Below, piece after piece: positions 1 to 7,430 of a stretch of 7,433 nucleotides of DNA (its first letter is position 1; the number at the start of each line of letters is the position of its first letter). A program made the position numbers and the translations under genes. Under the pieces are notes generated by a model that searched no databases, had not been told where the DNA came from, and saw only the letters and a program-made list of their open reading frames with translations. Origin of the DNA: an uncultured Pseudodesulfovibrio sp. (lineage in GTDB: Bacteria; Desulfobacterota; Desulfovibrionia; Desulfovibrionales; Desulfovibrionaceae); the NCBI GenBank assembly GCA_947259235.1, contig CAMYLL010000125.1, positions 1-7,433 on the forward strand, given 5' to 3'.

Positions 1-39
1 CGTGCGCTCCGAAGAACTCACGGCCCCATCCATTGTCAT
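1..39 (-). CDS. Possible 5' end of an unidentified gene running off the left edge (partial)
   Basis: Inside the left repeat, an ATG at 39-37 (or in frame at 33-31) opens a frame that stays open to the window edge, giving MTMDGAVSSSERT. The same frame occurs in the right repeat copy. There is no strong Shine-Dalgarno sequence; GGGCGA just upstream is weak. Thirteen codons are too few to identify a family. It lies downstream of the capsid pair on the same strand, beyond their terminator, so it would need its own promoter within the repeat. It could equally be a chance open stretch in non-coding DNA. Confidence 0.2.
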   Translation of the reverse strand, partial: MTMDGAVSSSERT

Positions 40-118
40 TTCGCCCGAATAGTCAGCGCATTGTTCAATCGTTATGAGCGGTTGCCAGACTTAGCAACAA
101 TATTTTCAAAATGCGCCA
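1..118. repeat. Left copy of a 118-bp perfect terminal inverted repeat
   Basis: Bases 1-118 are the exact reverse complement of 7313-7430; I compared all 118 positions and found no mismatch. The match ends inward at 118/7313 (next bases AA on the left, TT on the equivalent strand of the right copy). Outward it runs to the first base of the window, so the true repeat may be longer. The inward boundary lies 8 nt beyond the stem of the terminator at 127-150. This copy carries the same short dyads as the amtB upstream region but not the sigma-54 core. Its origin (duplication, recombination junction or assembly effect) is not settled by the sequence. Confidence 0.97.
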
Positions 119-126
119 AAGGAATT

Positions 127-150
127 GGGGGCTTCCTGATGGAAGCCCCC
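127..150 (-). terminator. Intrinsic terminator hairpin after the capsid gene pair
   Basis: A perfect 10-bp stem (GGGGGCTTCC / GGAAGCCCCC) closes a 4-nt loop. It begins 33 nt past the stop codon of the small phage gene. Read on the minus strand it is followed by AATTCCTTT, a modest U-rich tract; on the plus strand no T-run follows. This makes it a terminator for the minus-strand capsid operon. It also marks the edge of that block, because the inverted repeat starts 8 nt further on. Confidence 0.75.
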
Positions 151-183
151 GCGTTCATGCCTGAAGGGTGTGGTTGTATCGCC

Positions 184-432
184 TTATGCGGCGACGACGC
201 TGACCGCGCCTGTGGCGTTGGTGGCCACGAGCAGACTGACGGCATCGGCCCGGGTGGGGCCGGAGCAGGCGATCACGATGTCGCCGGTGTCGAGGTTGTA
301 GTCTTCCACGGCCTTGTCGAAGTAGCCGGGTGCGGCCACTGTGGCCGCGTCGTCGTCGCTGCGGTAGACGAAGAGCTGCTGTCCGGGCACGCCGCCCATG
401 AGCCGCATGTCCTCGCTGATGTAACCTGCCAT
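184..432 (-). CDS. Small phage structural protein, probably head-associated
   Basis: This 82-residue protein has no signal peptide or membrane segment. The start is set by an AAGGAGA Shine-Dalgarno 8 nt before the ATG. Its sequence runs from a glycine-rich N-terminus ([15 protein letters not shown]) through a [16 protein letters not shown] stretch to a beta-rich C-terminal half ([18 protein letters not shown]). This pattern resembles the small proteins often encoded directly after the major capsid gene in tailed phages of the podovirus kind, where a 'xATVxxxGYF...GD' core recurs. A role in head decoration or head completion is inferred from position, not shown. It follows the capsid gene by 61 nt on the same strand, and a terminator follows it. 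The frame is intact and shows no sign of decay. Confidence 0.65.
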   Translation of the reverse strand: MAGYISEDMRLMGGVPGQQLFVYRSDDDAATVAAPGYFDKAVEDYNLDTGDIVIACSGPTRADAVSLLVATNATGAVSVVAA

Positions 433-451
433 GTTCTGTCTCCTTGCGATG

Positions 452-470
452 CGGAGGGGCGCGCCCTCCG
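452..470 (-). promoter_or_regulatory. Intercistronic hairpin between capsid and small phage gene
   Basis: A 7-bp perfect GC-rich stem (CGGAGGG / CCCTCCG) encloses a 5-nt GCGCG loop. It lies in the 61-nt gap between the capsid stop codon and the Shine-Dalgarno of the next gene. No U-tract follows on the minus strand, so termination is unlikely to be complete. It could instead protect the 3' end of the capsid message or set the ratio of the two proteins. That role is inference from position. Confidence 0.4.
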
Positions 471-493
471 GTTAGATTGTCTGCCGGATGGCG

Positions 494-1324
494 CTAGACG
501 ATGACCGCGTCGTCGTCGCAGCGGATCTCGATGATGCCGTCGGGGTCGATGAGGCAGGTCCCGGCCGAGAGCATGTGGTCCACCAGGTGGGCGGCCTTCT
601 CGGGAACCCAGTCGACAAACGCCTTGATCTCCTGACCCTCGGCCAGGCCCAGCGCGTTGCGGTGGTAGATGAAGCAGCTGCGCGAGCCGTCGGCAATGGG
701 CAGCCCGGTGTGGAACATCCAGGTGATGCCCAGCCAGGTGCGGGATTCCGTGCCGGAGAGCCAGGGATACTGCTCGCCGGAGTAGTCGCTGGACTTGAAC
801 TCCTGGATGTTGAGCAGCTCGTTCCACTGGTGGGGACCGACCAGGGCGAAGCGGTGGCCGTCGTCGGCCACGTCCGAGGCGTTGAGAGTGCCGAAGGCGC
901 GCAGGACCTTGTCCTTGGTCAGGCCGGTTCCGGCCTCATCGATGGTGTTGGCCGCGCCGCCCATGCGCTCGATGAGCAGTTCGTCGATCTTGCGGCCCAG
1001 GGCCCAGGCCCCGGCCTCGGCGGCCACCTTCTTCTCGTCCTGCTTCTCCTTGAGCTCGTCGAGCTTGTCGACATAATCGGCGGCGTACCAGTCGGACAGG
1101 GTGCACGAGACCGAGGTGTGATTGAGGTTCATCAGGGGGACGTTGCCGTGGCGGGTCTTCTTGCCCGCCGCGCCGCGGCCCACCTTCTGGAACACGCAGC
1201 TCGATCCCTGCACGCCGGTCTGCAGGCGCACGGTGTTGCGCATCTTGGAGCCGCGCTGCTGGTAGGACTGGTGCACCATCTCGGCGTACTCGGTGACGAA
1301 TGAATTGGCGATGGTCGTGGACAT
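494..1324 (-). CDS. Phage major capsid protein
   Basis: The 276-residue product matches, by recognition, the phage capsid family common in podovirus-like prophages of proteobacteria (the Phage_capsid_2 kind). Visible family signatures are QQRGSKMRNTVR (22-33), FQKVGRGAAGKKTRHG (45-60), MNLNHTSVSCTLSDWYAADYVDKLDELK (65-92), a DE...GAWALGRKIDELLI helix (96-118) and a C-terminal AAHLVDHMLSAGTCLIDPDGIIEIRCDD (244-271). It would self-assemble into the phage head shell. I chose the ATG at 1324 because AAGGAGA lies 8 nt upstream; the 66-codon extension to 1522 is proline- and arginine-rich and looks non-coding. The gene is complete, slightly short for its family, and has no frameshift. Portal, protease or scaffold, terminase and tail genes, its usual neighbours, are absent from the window. 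A 454-nt gap separates it from the asparaginase gene upstream. Confidence 0.85.
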   Translation of the reverse strand: MSTTIANSFVTEYAEMVHQSYQQRGSKMRNTVRLQTGVQGSSCVFQKVGRGAAGKKTRHGNVPLMNLNHTSVSCTLSDWYAADYVDKLDELKEKQDEKKVAAEAGAWALGRKIDELLIERMGGAANTIDEAGTGLTKDKVLRAFGTLNASDVADDGHRFALVGPHQWNELLNIQEFKSSDYSGEQYPWLSGTESRTWLGITWMFHTGLPIADGSRSCFIYHRNALGLAEGQEIKAFVDWVPEKAAHLVDHMLSAGTCLIDPDGIIEIRCDDDAVIV

Positions 1325-1404
1325 TTTCTGTGTATCTCCTTGTGGTTGCGGTTGCATCGCCGGGTGTCCGAGGAGCGGCCCGGGTCCGGGTGTCCGCTCG
1401 GCCG

Positions 1405-1425
1405 GGCGCGAAACCGTTTCGCGCC
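1405..1425. promoter_or_regulatory. 21-bp near-perfect palindrome upstream of the capsid gene
   Basis: Two 10-bp arms, GGCGCGAAAC and GTTTCGCGCC, flank a single C. Beyond a mismatch, a further 3 bp can pair (GCC/GGC). It lies 80 nt upstream of the capsid start codon. The near-zero spacer makes it a poor RNA hairpin but a good site for a dimeric DNA-binding protein, and no U-tract follows on either strand. An operator controlling the capsid pair is the simplest reading, but no regulator gene is present in the window. Confidence 0.45.
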
Positions 1426-1722
1426 GGGCAGCGGGCCGGACCAGGGCCATCGGGCCGGATGCGCAGAGCCTAGCCCCGGTTTTCAGGCCGGATGGAGAAC
1501 AGGCGTCACAGGGATGAAACAAGGCGAAACAGGACGGACATTCCCTGTTGACGGGGTGTCCGGCTGGACGGGAACGCCATAGCTTTTTGCGGTATTTTGA
1601 TAGTTGCAGGGTGCGGGAAGGGGCGGGTGTTCGAATCGGAAGCTCAGGGGGCAGGGAATGACGGAAGCGTCACGAGAGGGAGGCCGCCTGCGTCAGGGGC
1701 GTTGTCAGCCGCCGGGCGGTCG

Positions 1723-1762
1723 CCGCCCCGCACGCCTGCTGTGTCAGGCCGGGATGGGGCGG
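1723..1762 (-). terminator. Possible hairpin terminator after the asparaginase gene
   Basis: A two-part stem starts 17 nt past the asparaginase stop codon: CCGCCCC (1723-1729) pairs with GGGGCGG (1756-1762), and inside it GCCTG (1734-1738) pairs with CAGGC (1745-1749). No T-run follows on the minus strand, so it would not act as a classic intrinsic terminator. It may be a 3'-end stabiliser or the site where a Rho-terminated message is trimmed. Its position at the end of the nitrogen gene block supports a 3'-end role. Confidence 0.4.
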
Positions 1763-1778
1763 TTACACGGTCGTGTGA

Positions 1779-2783
1779 TCAGGCGTCTTCGAAGAGGTCG
1801 CGAATCTCGTGCATGTCCCGGGTCCGGCCCAGGGCGCACATGAGCCGCAGGCGGGCCTTGGGGCCGCCCAGCCGCCCGCACAGGATCACGCCCCTGTCGG
1901 ACAGGTCCGCGCCGCCGCCGGGATAGCCGTAGATGGGCCACACGCCGCCCTCGATGCAACGCGTTGCCAGAACCACCGGGATGGACGCCGCCAGACACTC
2001 CTCCAGGGCGGGGACAATGGCCGGAGGCACGTTGCCTGCACCGAATCCTTCAATGACAAGCCCTTTCATTCCTTGGCTTTTCAGGTGGTCGATAAGTGAT
2101 CGGTCCATTCCCGTGAAAGCGGTCAGGAGCGGGACGTCGGCCTCGATGGACGCCGGTCTGAGCTTGCGGCGCGGGGCGTGGGCCAGGGGGCATCCGGCCA
2201 GGATCACGGACTCGCCCGCCACGTAGCCGACGATGCCCGCCTCGCGGGATTCGAAGGCGTCCACGTTGAGGGAGTTGACCTTGACCGCCTCGCGCGCGGC
2301 AAAGATGCGGTCGGTCATGAGCACGCAGGCTCCTGTTCCGGCCGGGATGGGCAGCAGGCAGGCGCGCACCCCGTTGATGAGGTTTCGGATGCCGTCGTAG
2401 CCCGACTCGGAATAGTAGCGCATGCTCCCGGTGAGGATGACGGGCTTGTCGGAGTCGATGACCATGTCGCACATGTAGGCGGACTCCACCAGCACGTCCG
2501 TGCCGTGAAGGATGACCGCGCCGAGGACGTCCGGCTCGGCCAGGGCGGCCTCCACCTCGCGGGCCAGGCGAAACATGTCGGCCGGGGTCATGTGCGGGCT
2601 TGGCTTGTCCGACCAGGGTATCGGGCGCAGGGTGACGCCCTCTCGCTGGGGGGCGAGCTGATTGAGCAGTTTGTCGAAGTTGTCGCCCGGGGCCACGCCG
2701 TGGACGCCCTCGGCCGGAGACATGCCGATGGTCCCGCCGGTAAAAAACACAAGGATTTCTTTGGTCTTGCCCGCGTCAGTCAT
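1779..2783 (-). CDS. L-asparaginase-family amidohydrolase (cytoplasmic)
   Basis: The 334-residue protein would hydrolyse asparagine, or a related amide, to the acid and ammonium. It has the first family signature FTGGTIG (14-20, nucleophile T18) and the second, HGTD (93-96). By spacing from the E. coli enzymes, T95, D96 and K168 (in AREAVKVNS) form the second catalytic triad. The length fits type I and II bacterial asparaginases. There is no signal peptide, so it should be cytoplasmic. The ATG at 2783 follows AAGGTG by 7 nt. Unusual points: the lid-loop tyrosine (Tyr24/25 in the E. coli enzymes) aligns ungapped with H28, and no Tyr occurs in residues 19-40. The second signature reads DVLVESA instead of the usual DTxEETA, and LTGSMRYYSESGYDG replaces the common form. 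It lies 123 nt after glnD, so co-transcription is possible. Substrate is uncertain, so no gene symbol is given. Confidence 0.85.
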   Translation of the reverse strand: MTDAGKTKEILVFFTGGTIGMSPAEGVHGVAPGDNFDKLLNQLAPQREGVTLRPIPWSDKPSPHMTPADMFRLAREVEAALAEPDVLGAVILHGTDVLVESAYMCDMVIDSDKPVILTGSMRYYSESGYDGIRNLINGVRACLLPIPAGTGACVLMTDRIFAAREAVKVNSLNVDAFESREAGIVGYVAGESVILAGCPLAHAPRRKLRPASIEADVPLLTAFTGMDRSLIDHLKSQGMKGLVIEGFGAGNVPPAIVPALEECLAASIPVVLATRCIEGGVWPIYGYPGGGADLSDRGVILCGRLGGPKARLRLMCALGRTRDMHEIRDLFEDA

Positions 2784-2906
2784 GCTGTTGCACCTTGTTG
2801 CTGTCTGTTGGTGTCTCGGCGTGTGCCGTTACCCGTTCCATGTTGCAGAGTTCTTTGCAAAGCGCAAGGGGCGCGGGCGTCGGGGTTGAGCGGTGCGCCG
2901 GGAGGA

Positions 2907-5528
2907 TCAGGCGGGCACGGCCGCACGCAGCAGGGCGTCGCGGACCGCGTCGATGCGTTCCGGGTCCGTGAGCTTGGCGCCGTCGGCCGTGCGGACGTGG
3001 AAGATATCCGCTGCGCGGCCCTTAATGGTGGTGATCTGCGACAGGTATATGGACAGGCCATGGGCGGACAAGGTGCGGGCCATGTCGTGGAGGAAGCCGA
3101 TGCGGTCGGGCGCGGCCACTTCGATGATGGTGTAGAAGTCGCTGTCCGTGTTGTTCACGGTGACGATGGGGCGCAGGCGGGGCGGCTTGCGCCCGGTGTG
3201 CAGCGGCGAGTTGCGCCGCTCCTCCAGCCGGGCGGCCAGGTCGAGCTTGCCCACCAGGGCATAGGCGATGGACCGGCTGACGCGGGCCCAGACCTCGTCG
3301 GCAAAGAGGTTGTCCGGGGGGGCGCTCACGGTGAAGACGTCCACTGCCGTGTCGTCGGTCCAGGTGAAGAGGTCGGCCCCCAGGATGTTCAGCCCGTGCA
3401 GGGACAAGGCCCCGGCCATGGTGGCAAACAGCCCCGGCCTGTCCAGGGCCGCGATGGTCAGGCGGAAGGTCCCGCTGGCCCGGCCCGGCTCGACCTCGAT
3501 GAGGTTGACCCCCTTGCCGCCGATGGTGGAGGGCTTGCGCATGCGGTCCTCCGCCACGGCGTCCCACAGCCTGCGCACGAGGCGGATGTGCCCGGCCAGG
3601 GCGTCCGGCTCCAGGGCGAGAAAGGCGCGGGCGGGCATGGCCCGCAGGGCCGCGTCCACGAACTCCCGCTCCGGCTTCGGGCTGGCGGCCAGCACCTGTG
3701 CCCGGGCGGCCTCGATGCGGCGTGGGGCGTCCGGCTCGGCCAGCGGGCCATGCCGGAGCAGCCGTCTGACCTTGAGAAACAGCTCCGCGAACAGGGACTG
3801 GGACCAGGCGTTCCAGGCGCGCGGCCCGGTGGCCATGGAATCCGCCACGCTGAGCAGGTAGAGCATGTCCAGCCGCTCGGGGGTTCCGGCGATGGAGGCG
3901 ATCTCGGTGATCACCGCCTCGTCGGACAGATCGCGCCGGGTGGCCGCCTTGGGGATGAGCAGGTGATGGCGGACGAGGAAGGCCACCTCGTCGATGGTCT
4001 GCCCGTCGCGGCCAAACCGGGTCAGCGTGCGGGCGGCGATGGCGGCCCCTGCTTCGGAGTGGTTGGGTTCGCCCTTTCCCAGGTCGTGGAAGAGCCCGGC
4101 CAGGATGAGCCGGTCGTAGCGCGTCACCCGGGCGGCTATCTCCCCGGCCCAGGCATGGCCCGCCGCCCGCGCCCGGTCCATGGAGCGAAAGCCGGACAGC
4201 AGGGCGATGGCGGCCAGGGTGTGCCTGCCCACGGGGTGGACGTGGTAGTCGTTGAACTGGATCAGATGCTCCACCTGGCCGAACTCCGGCAGGAGCGCGG
4301 GCAGGAGCCGGGTTTCGAGCAGGCCGTCGCAGGCCGGGCCGGAATGCGGAGCGGTGAATATCTCGACCAGGGTGGACAGGGTTTCGCCTTGGTCGCGCAG
4401 GGGGGAGGCGAAACGCGCCGGGTCCTGGCGCACGAGGCGGCGGGCGGACCAGGTCAGGGGCAGGCCGCTGCGCGCCGACTCCAGAAACGCGCCCAGCACG
4501 TTGTCCGGGCTGACTTGGTCCCGGTTTTTGAAGAAGACGCCGCGCTCGTCGAGACCGATGTTGCGGATGGACGTCTCGGGCAGGGGGGCGGTTCGCGGCC
4601 GGGGGAACCCTTCCTGAAACAGCGTTTCGCGCATGGCCTTGATCCGGGTCATGGCCTGATGCAGCCGGGAGAGGAAGAACTCAACGCCGCGCCCGGTGGC
4701 CTCGGGCGAGTCGTCGAGACTGGCAAAGCCCATGAGCCGCGCCGTGGGCGGCTGAAGGTCGAAGAAGAGCCGGTCGTTCTTGCGCCCGGCCGAGAGATGC
4801 AGGGCGGTGCGCACCCGGTTGAGGAAGGCCTGGTCGTCGCGCAGGCGGGCCAGCTCCTCGGGCAGAAACACGGGCGGGAGGTCCAGGGCGTGCAGGACGC
4901 GGTTGAGCCAGAAGACCTGCTGGCCGTCGCGCAGGCCGCCCAGGCCGTTCTTGAGCTCTGGTTCGAGCATGCCGGTGGCGTCGCCGTATTGCACGGCCCG
5001 TGTCCGGTTGTGCTCGCGCAGGCTCTCGGCAAAGGTGCGCCCCTTGCGGCGCAGGGCCTTGGCCTCAAAGGCGGTGCGGAAGGCGTCGAAGACCCGGGCG
5101 TCTCCGGCCAGCGGCCGGGCGTCCATGAGCGAGGCCAGCACCTGGAAGTCCTTTCCGGCCAGACTGATGCAGTCGGCCACGGTGCGTACGCCGTGGCCCA
5201 GGTCCAGCCCCAGGTCCCAGAGGGGGAAGAGCAGGGATTTGACGAAAGGCTCGGCCGCCGCCGGGATGCGGCGTTCGAGGATGAGCAGGATGTCGACGTC
5301 GGAGCCGGGGCAGAGCCTGCCGCGTCCGTAGCCGCCCACGGCCGTGAGGGCGAAGGCGAACGGCTGTTCGCCGGTCTCGGTGACGCGCTCCTCGAAATAG
5401 CGGTCCACCAGATGGGTATGCTCCCAGGCGAAACCGCCCACCGCGCCTGTCCTGGCCCGCTCGAACAGGCCGTTTCTGTCGGCCTTGAGCCGCTTGGCCG
5501 AGGGGGGAAGGTGGGTGTCCGTGCTCAT
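2907..5528 (-). CDS. glnD: Bifunctional PII uridylyltransferase / uridylyl-removing enzyme
   Basis: GlnD transfers UMP to the T-loop tyrosine of PII when glutamine is low and removes it when glutamine is high. The 873-residue protein has the full domain order. A nucleotidyltransferase domain carries GGYGRGRLCPGSDVDILL (65-82, metal-binding D77 and D79). A PII-UTase linker region follows, with LEPELKNGLGGLRDGQ (188-203). Next is an HD hydrolase domain (H436, H481-D482 in FHDLGKGE, HH at 521-522, D563). Two ACT glutamine-sensing domains close the protein (about 688-760 and 798-870, each with an RPGLF/RIGFLHD turn). All key residues I can check are present. The ATG at 5528 is chosen because homology begins soon after it; the extension to 5651 runs through a tandem repeat. 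Only a weak AGG precedes it, suggesting low expression. It lies 173 nt after glnB, its substrate gene, and 123 nt before the asparaginase gene. Confidence 0.95.
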   Translation of the reverse strand: MSTDTHLPPSAKRLKADRNGLFERARTGAVGGFAWEHTHLVDRYFEERVTETGEQPFAFALTAVGGYGRGRLCPGSDVDILLILERRIPAAAEPFVKSLLFPLWDLGLDLGHGVRTVADCISLAGKDFQVLASLMDARPLAGDARVFDAFRTAFEAKALRRKGRTFAESLREHNRTRAVQYGDATGMLEPELKNGLGGLRDGQQVFWLNRVLHALDLPPVFLPEELARLRDDQAFLNRVRTALHLSAGRKNDRLFFDLQPPTARLMGFASLDDSPEATGRGVEFFLSRLHQAMTRIKAMRETLFQEGFPRPRTAPLPETSIRNIGLDERGVFFKNRDQVSPDNVLGAFLESARSGLPLTWSARRLVRQDPARFASPLRDQGETLSTLVEIFTAPHSGPACDGLLETRLLPALLPEFGQVEHLIQFNDYHVHPVGRHTLAAIALLSGFRSMDRARAAGHAWAGEIAARVTRYDRLILAGLFHDLGKGEPNHSEAGAAIAARTLTRFGRDGQTIDEVAFLVRHHLLIPKAATRRDLSDEAVITEIASIAGTPERLDMLYLLSVADSMATGPRAWNAWSQSLFAELFLKVRRLLRHGPLAEPDAPRRIEAARAQVLAASPKPEREFVDAALRAMPARAFLALEPDALAGHIRLVRRLWDAVAEDRMRKPSTIGGKGVNLIEVEPGRASGTFRLTIAALDRPGLFATMAGALSLHGLNILGADLFTWTDDTAVDVFTVSAPPDNLFADEVWARVSRSIAYALVGKLDLAARLEERRNSPLHTGRKPPRLRPIVTVNNTDSDFYTIIEVAAPDRIGFLHDMARTLSAHGLSIYLSQITTIKGRAADIFHVRTADGAKLTDPERIDAVRDALLRAAVPA

Positions 5529-5622
5529 GGTCGGGCCTGGGGATTGAGGGTTGACCCGTGCCGACGGCGTGGTCGCGGGTCTGGGGGAGCGGTGCTGCGG
5601 ATGGTGCGCCGCTCTTAAAGCG

Positions 5623-5650
5623 CCGTTCTTGATGCACCGTTCTTGATGCA
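5623..5650. repeat. Two tandem 14-bp repeats in the glnB-glnD gap
   Basis: CCGTTCTTGATGCA occurs twice back to back (5623-5636 and 5637-5650). A degenerate third unit follows (CCGCCCCTGATGAG, 5651-5664) and runs into the hairpin after glnB. The repeats lie about 95 nt upstream of the glnD start. Tandem units of this length can be replication slippage products or paired protein-binding sites. Nothing in the window tells which. Confidence 0.7.
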
Positions 5651-5663
5651 CCGCCCCTGATGA

Positions 5664-5687
5664 GCCCGGCCGCCGAAGCGGCCGGGC
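5664..5687 (-). terminator. Strong UUCG-capped hairpin directly after glnB
   Basis: A perfect 10-bp all-GC stem (GCCCGGCCGC / GCGGCCGGGC) encloses four bases. On the minus strand the loop is TTCG closed by C-G, an exceptionally stable RNA tetraloop. It begins 14 nt past the glnB stop codon. No U-tract follows, so it probably acts as a partial terminator or as a 3' stabiliser of the amtB-glnB message. Either would make glnD less abundant than its substrate protein. Confidence 0.6.
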
Positions 5688-5701
5688 AGGGGGTTGCGAT
5701 G

Positions 5702-7265
<1,564 letters not shown>

Positions 7266-7289
7266 AAGTGTACCTCCGAAATCGACCAA

Positions 7290-7305
7290 TGCAAAAGCGG
7301 GGCCA
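7290..7305 (-). promoter_or_regulatory. Sigma-54 (-24/-12) promoter of the amtB-glnB operon
   Basis: The minus strand reads TGGCCCCGCTTTTGCA. This has the invariant GG (7304-7303) and GC (7292-7291) separated by exactly 10 nt, as in the TGGCAC-N5-TTGC consensus. Only the A of the -24 element differs (C here). Transcription would start near 7279-7280, only a few bases before the GGAGG at 7277-7273, giving a leader of about 14-15 nt. Sigma-54 control through an NtrC-type activator is known for ammonium uptake genes. The activator itself is not in the window. Confidence 0.75.
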
Positions 7306-7312
7306 AAAATAA

Positions 7313-7430
7313 TGGCGCATTTTGAAAATATTGTTGCTAAGTCTGGCAACCGCTCATAACGATTGAACAATGCGCTGACTATTCGGGCGAAATGACAATG
7401 GATGGGGCCGTGAGTTCTTCGGAGCGCACG
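7313..7430. repeat. Right copy of the 118-bp perfect terminal inverted repeat
   Basis: This is the exact reverse complement of 1-118. It occupies the amtB upstream region, starting 7 bp upstream of the sigma-54 core (whose last base is 7305) and ending 3 nt before the window edge. It therefore holds the distal amtB control region and the possible start of a divergent gene. No transposase or recombinase gene lies between the two copies. Confidence 0.97.
7319..7371. promoter_or_regulatory. Cluster of short dyads upstream of amtB, candidate activator sites
   Basis: Three inverted repeats are spaced along the amtB upstream region: ATTTT-G-AAAAT (7319-7329), GTTGC-N8-GCAAC (7333-7350) and ATTG-AA-CAAT (7362-7371). 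The middle one is centred about 60 bp upstream of the expected transcription start. Sigma-54 promoters need an upstream enhancer-binding protein, and sites at such distances are usual. None matches the enteric NtrC consensus closely, so the assignment is tentative. All three are repeated at 61-112 in the left repeat copy. Confidence 0.35.

Larger units (their letters stand above)
1325..1778. other. 454-nt gene-free stretch between the asparaginase and capsid genes
   Basis: I see no credible gene here on either strand; the open frames have no Shine-Dalgarno and odd composition. The stretch holds a hairpin near the asparaginase end (1723-1762), a strong 21-bp palindrome (1405-1425), and three copies of GGGTGTCCG (1362-1370, 1388-1396, 1554-1562). 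A short AT-richer island at about 1578-1610 is the likeliest place for the capsid promoter. No hexamer pair there is good enough to call. No integrase, tRNA or recognisable attachment site is visible. Confidence 0.6.

Noticed and set aside
61..504. A 147-codon plus-strand open frame starting in the left repeat.
   Set aside because: It starts at TTG without a Shine-Dalgarno, runs through the terminator hairpin and is antisense to the small phage gene.
1325..1522. A 66-codon N-terminal extension of the capsid protein.
   Set aside because: The extension is Pro/Arg-rich, covers the palindrome, and AAGGAGA is correctly placed for the ATG at 1324.
2178..5618. A 1146-codon open frame on the plus strand opposite the asparaginase and glnD genes.
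   Set aside because: It is antisense to two well-conserved genes, its product is low-complexity Gly/Ala/Val/His-rich with no domain, and such long shadows are common in GC-rich coding DNA.
5529..5651. A 41-codon N-terminal extension of GlnD.
   Set aside because: It passes through the tandem repeat and its composition is unlike GlnD; the ATG at 5528 is the first one consistent with the family, despite its weak Shine-Dalgarno.
7266..7370. A longer N-terminus for AmtB starting from a codon in the repeat.
   Set aside because: It would translate across the sigma-54 promoter; a good Shine-Dalgarno and family homology fix the start at 7265.
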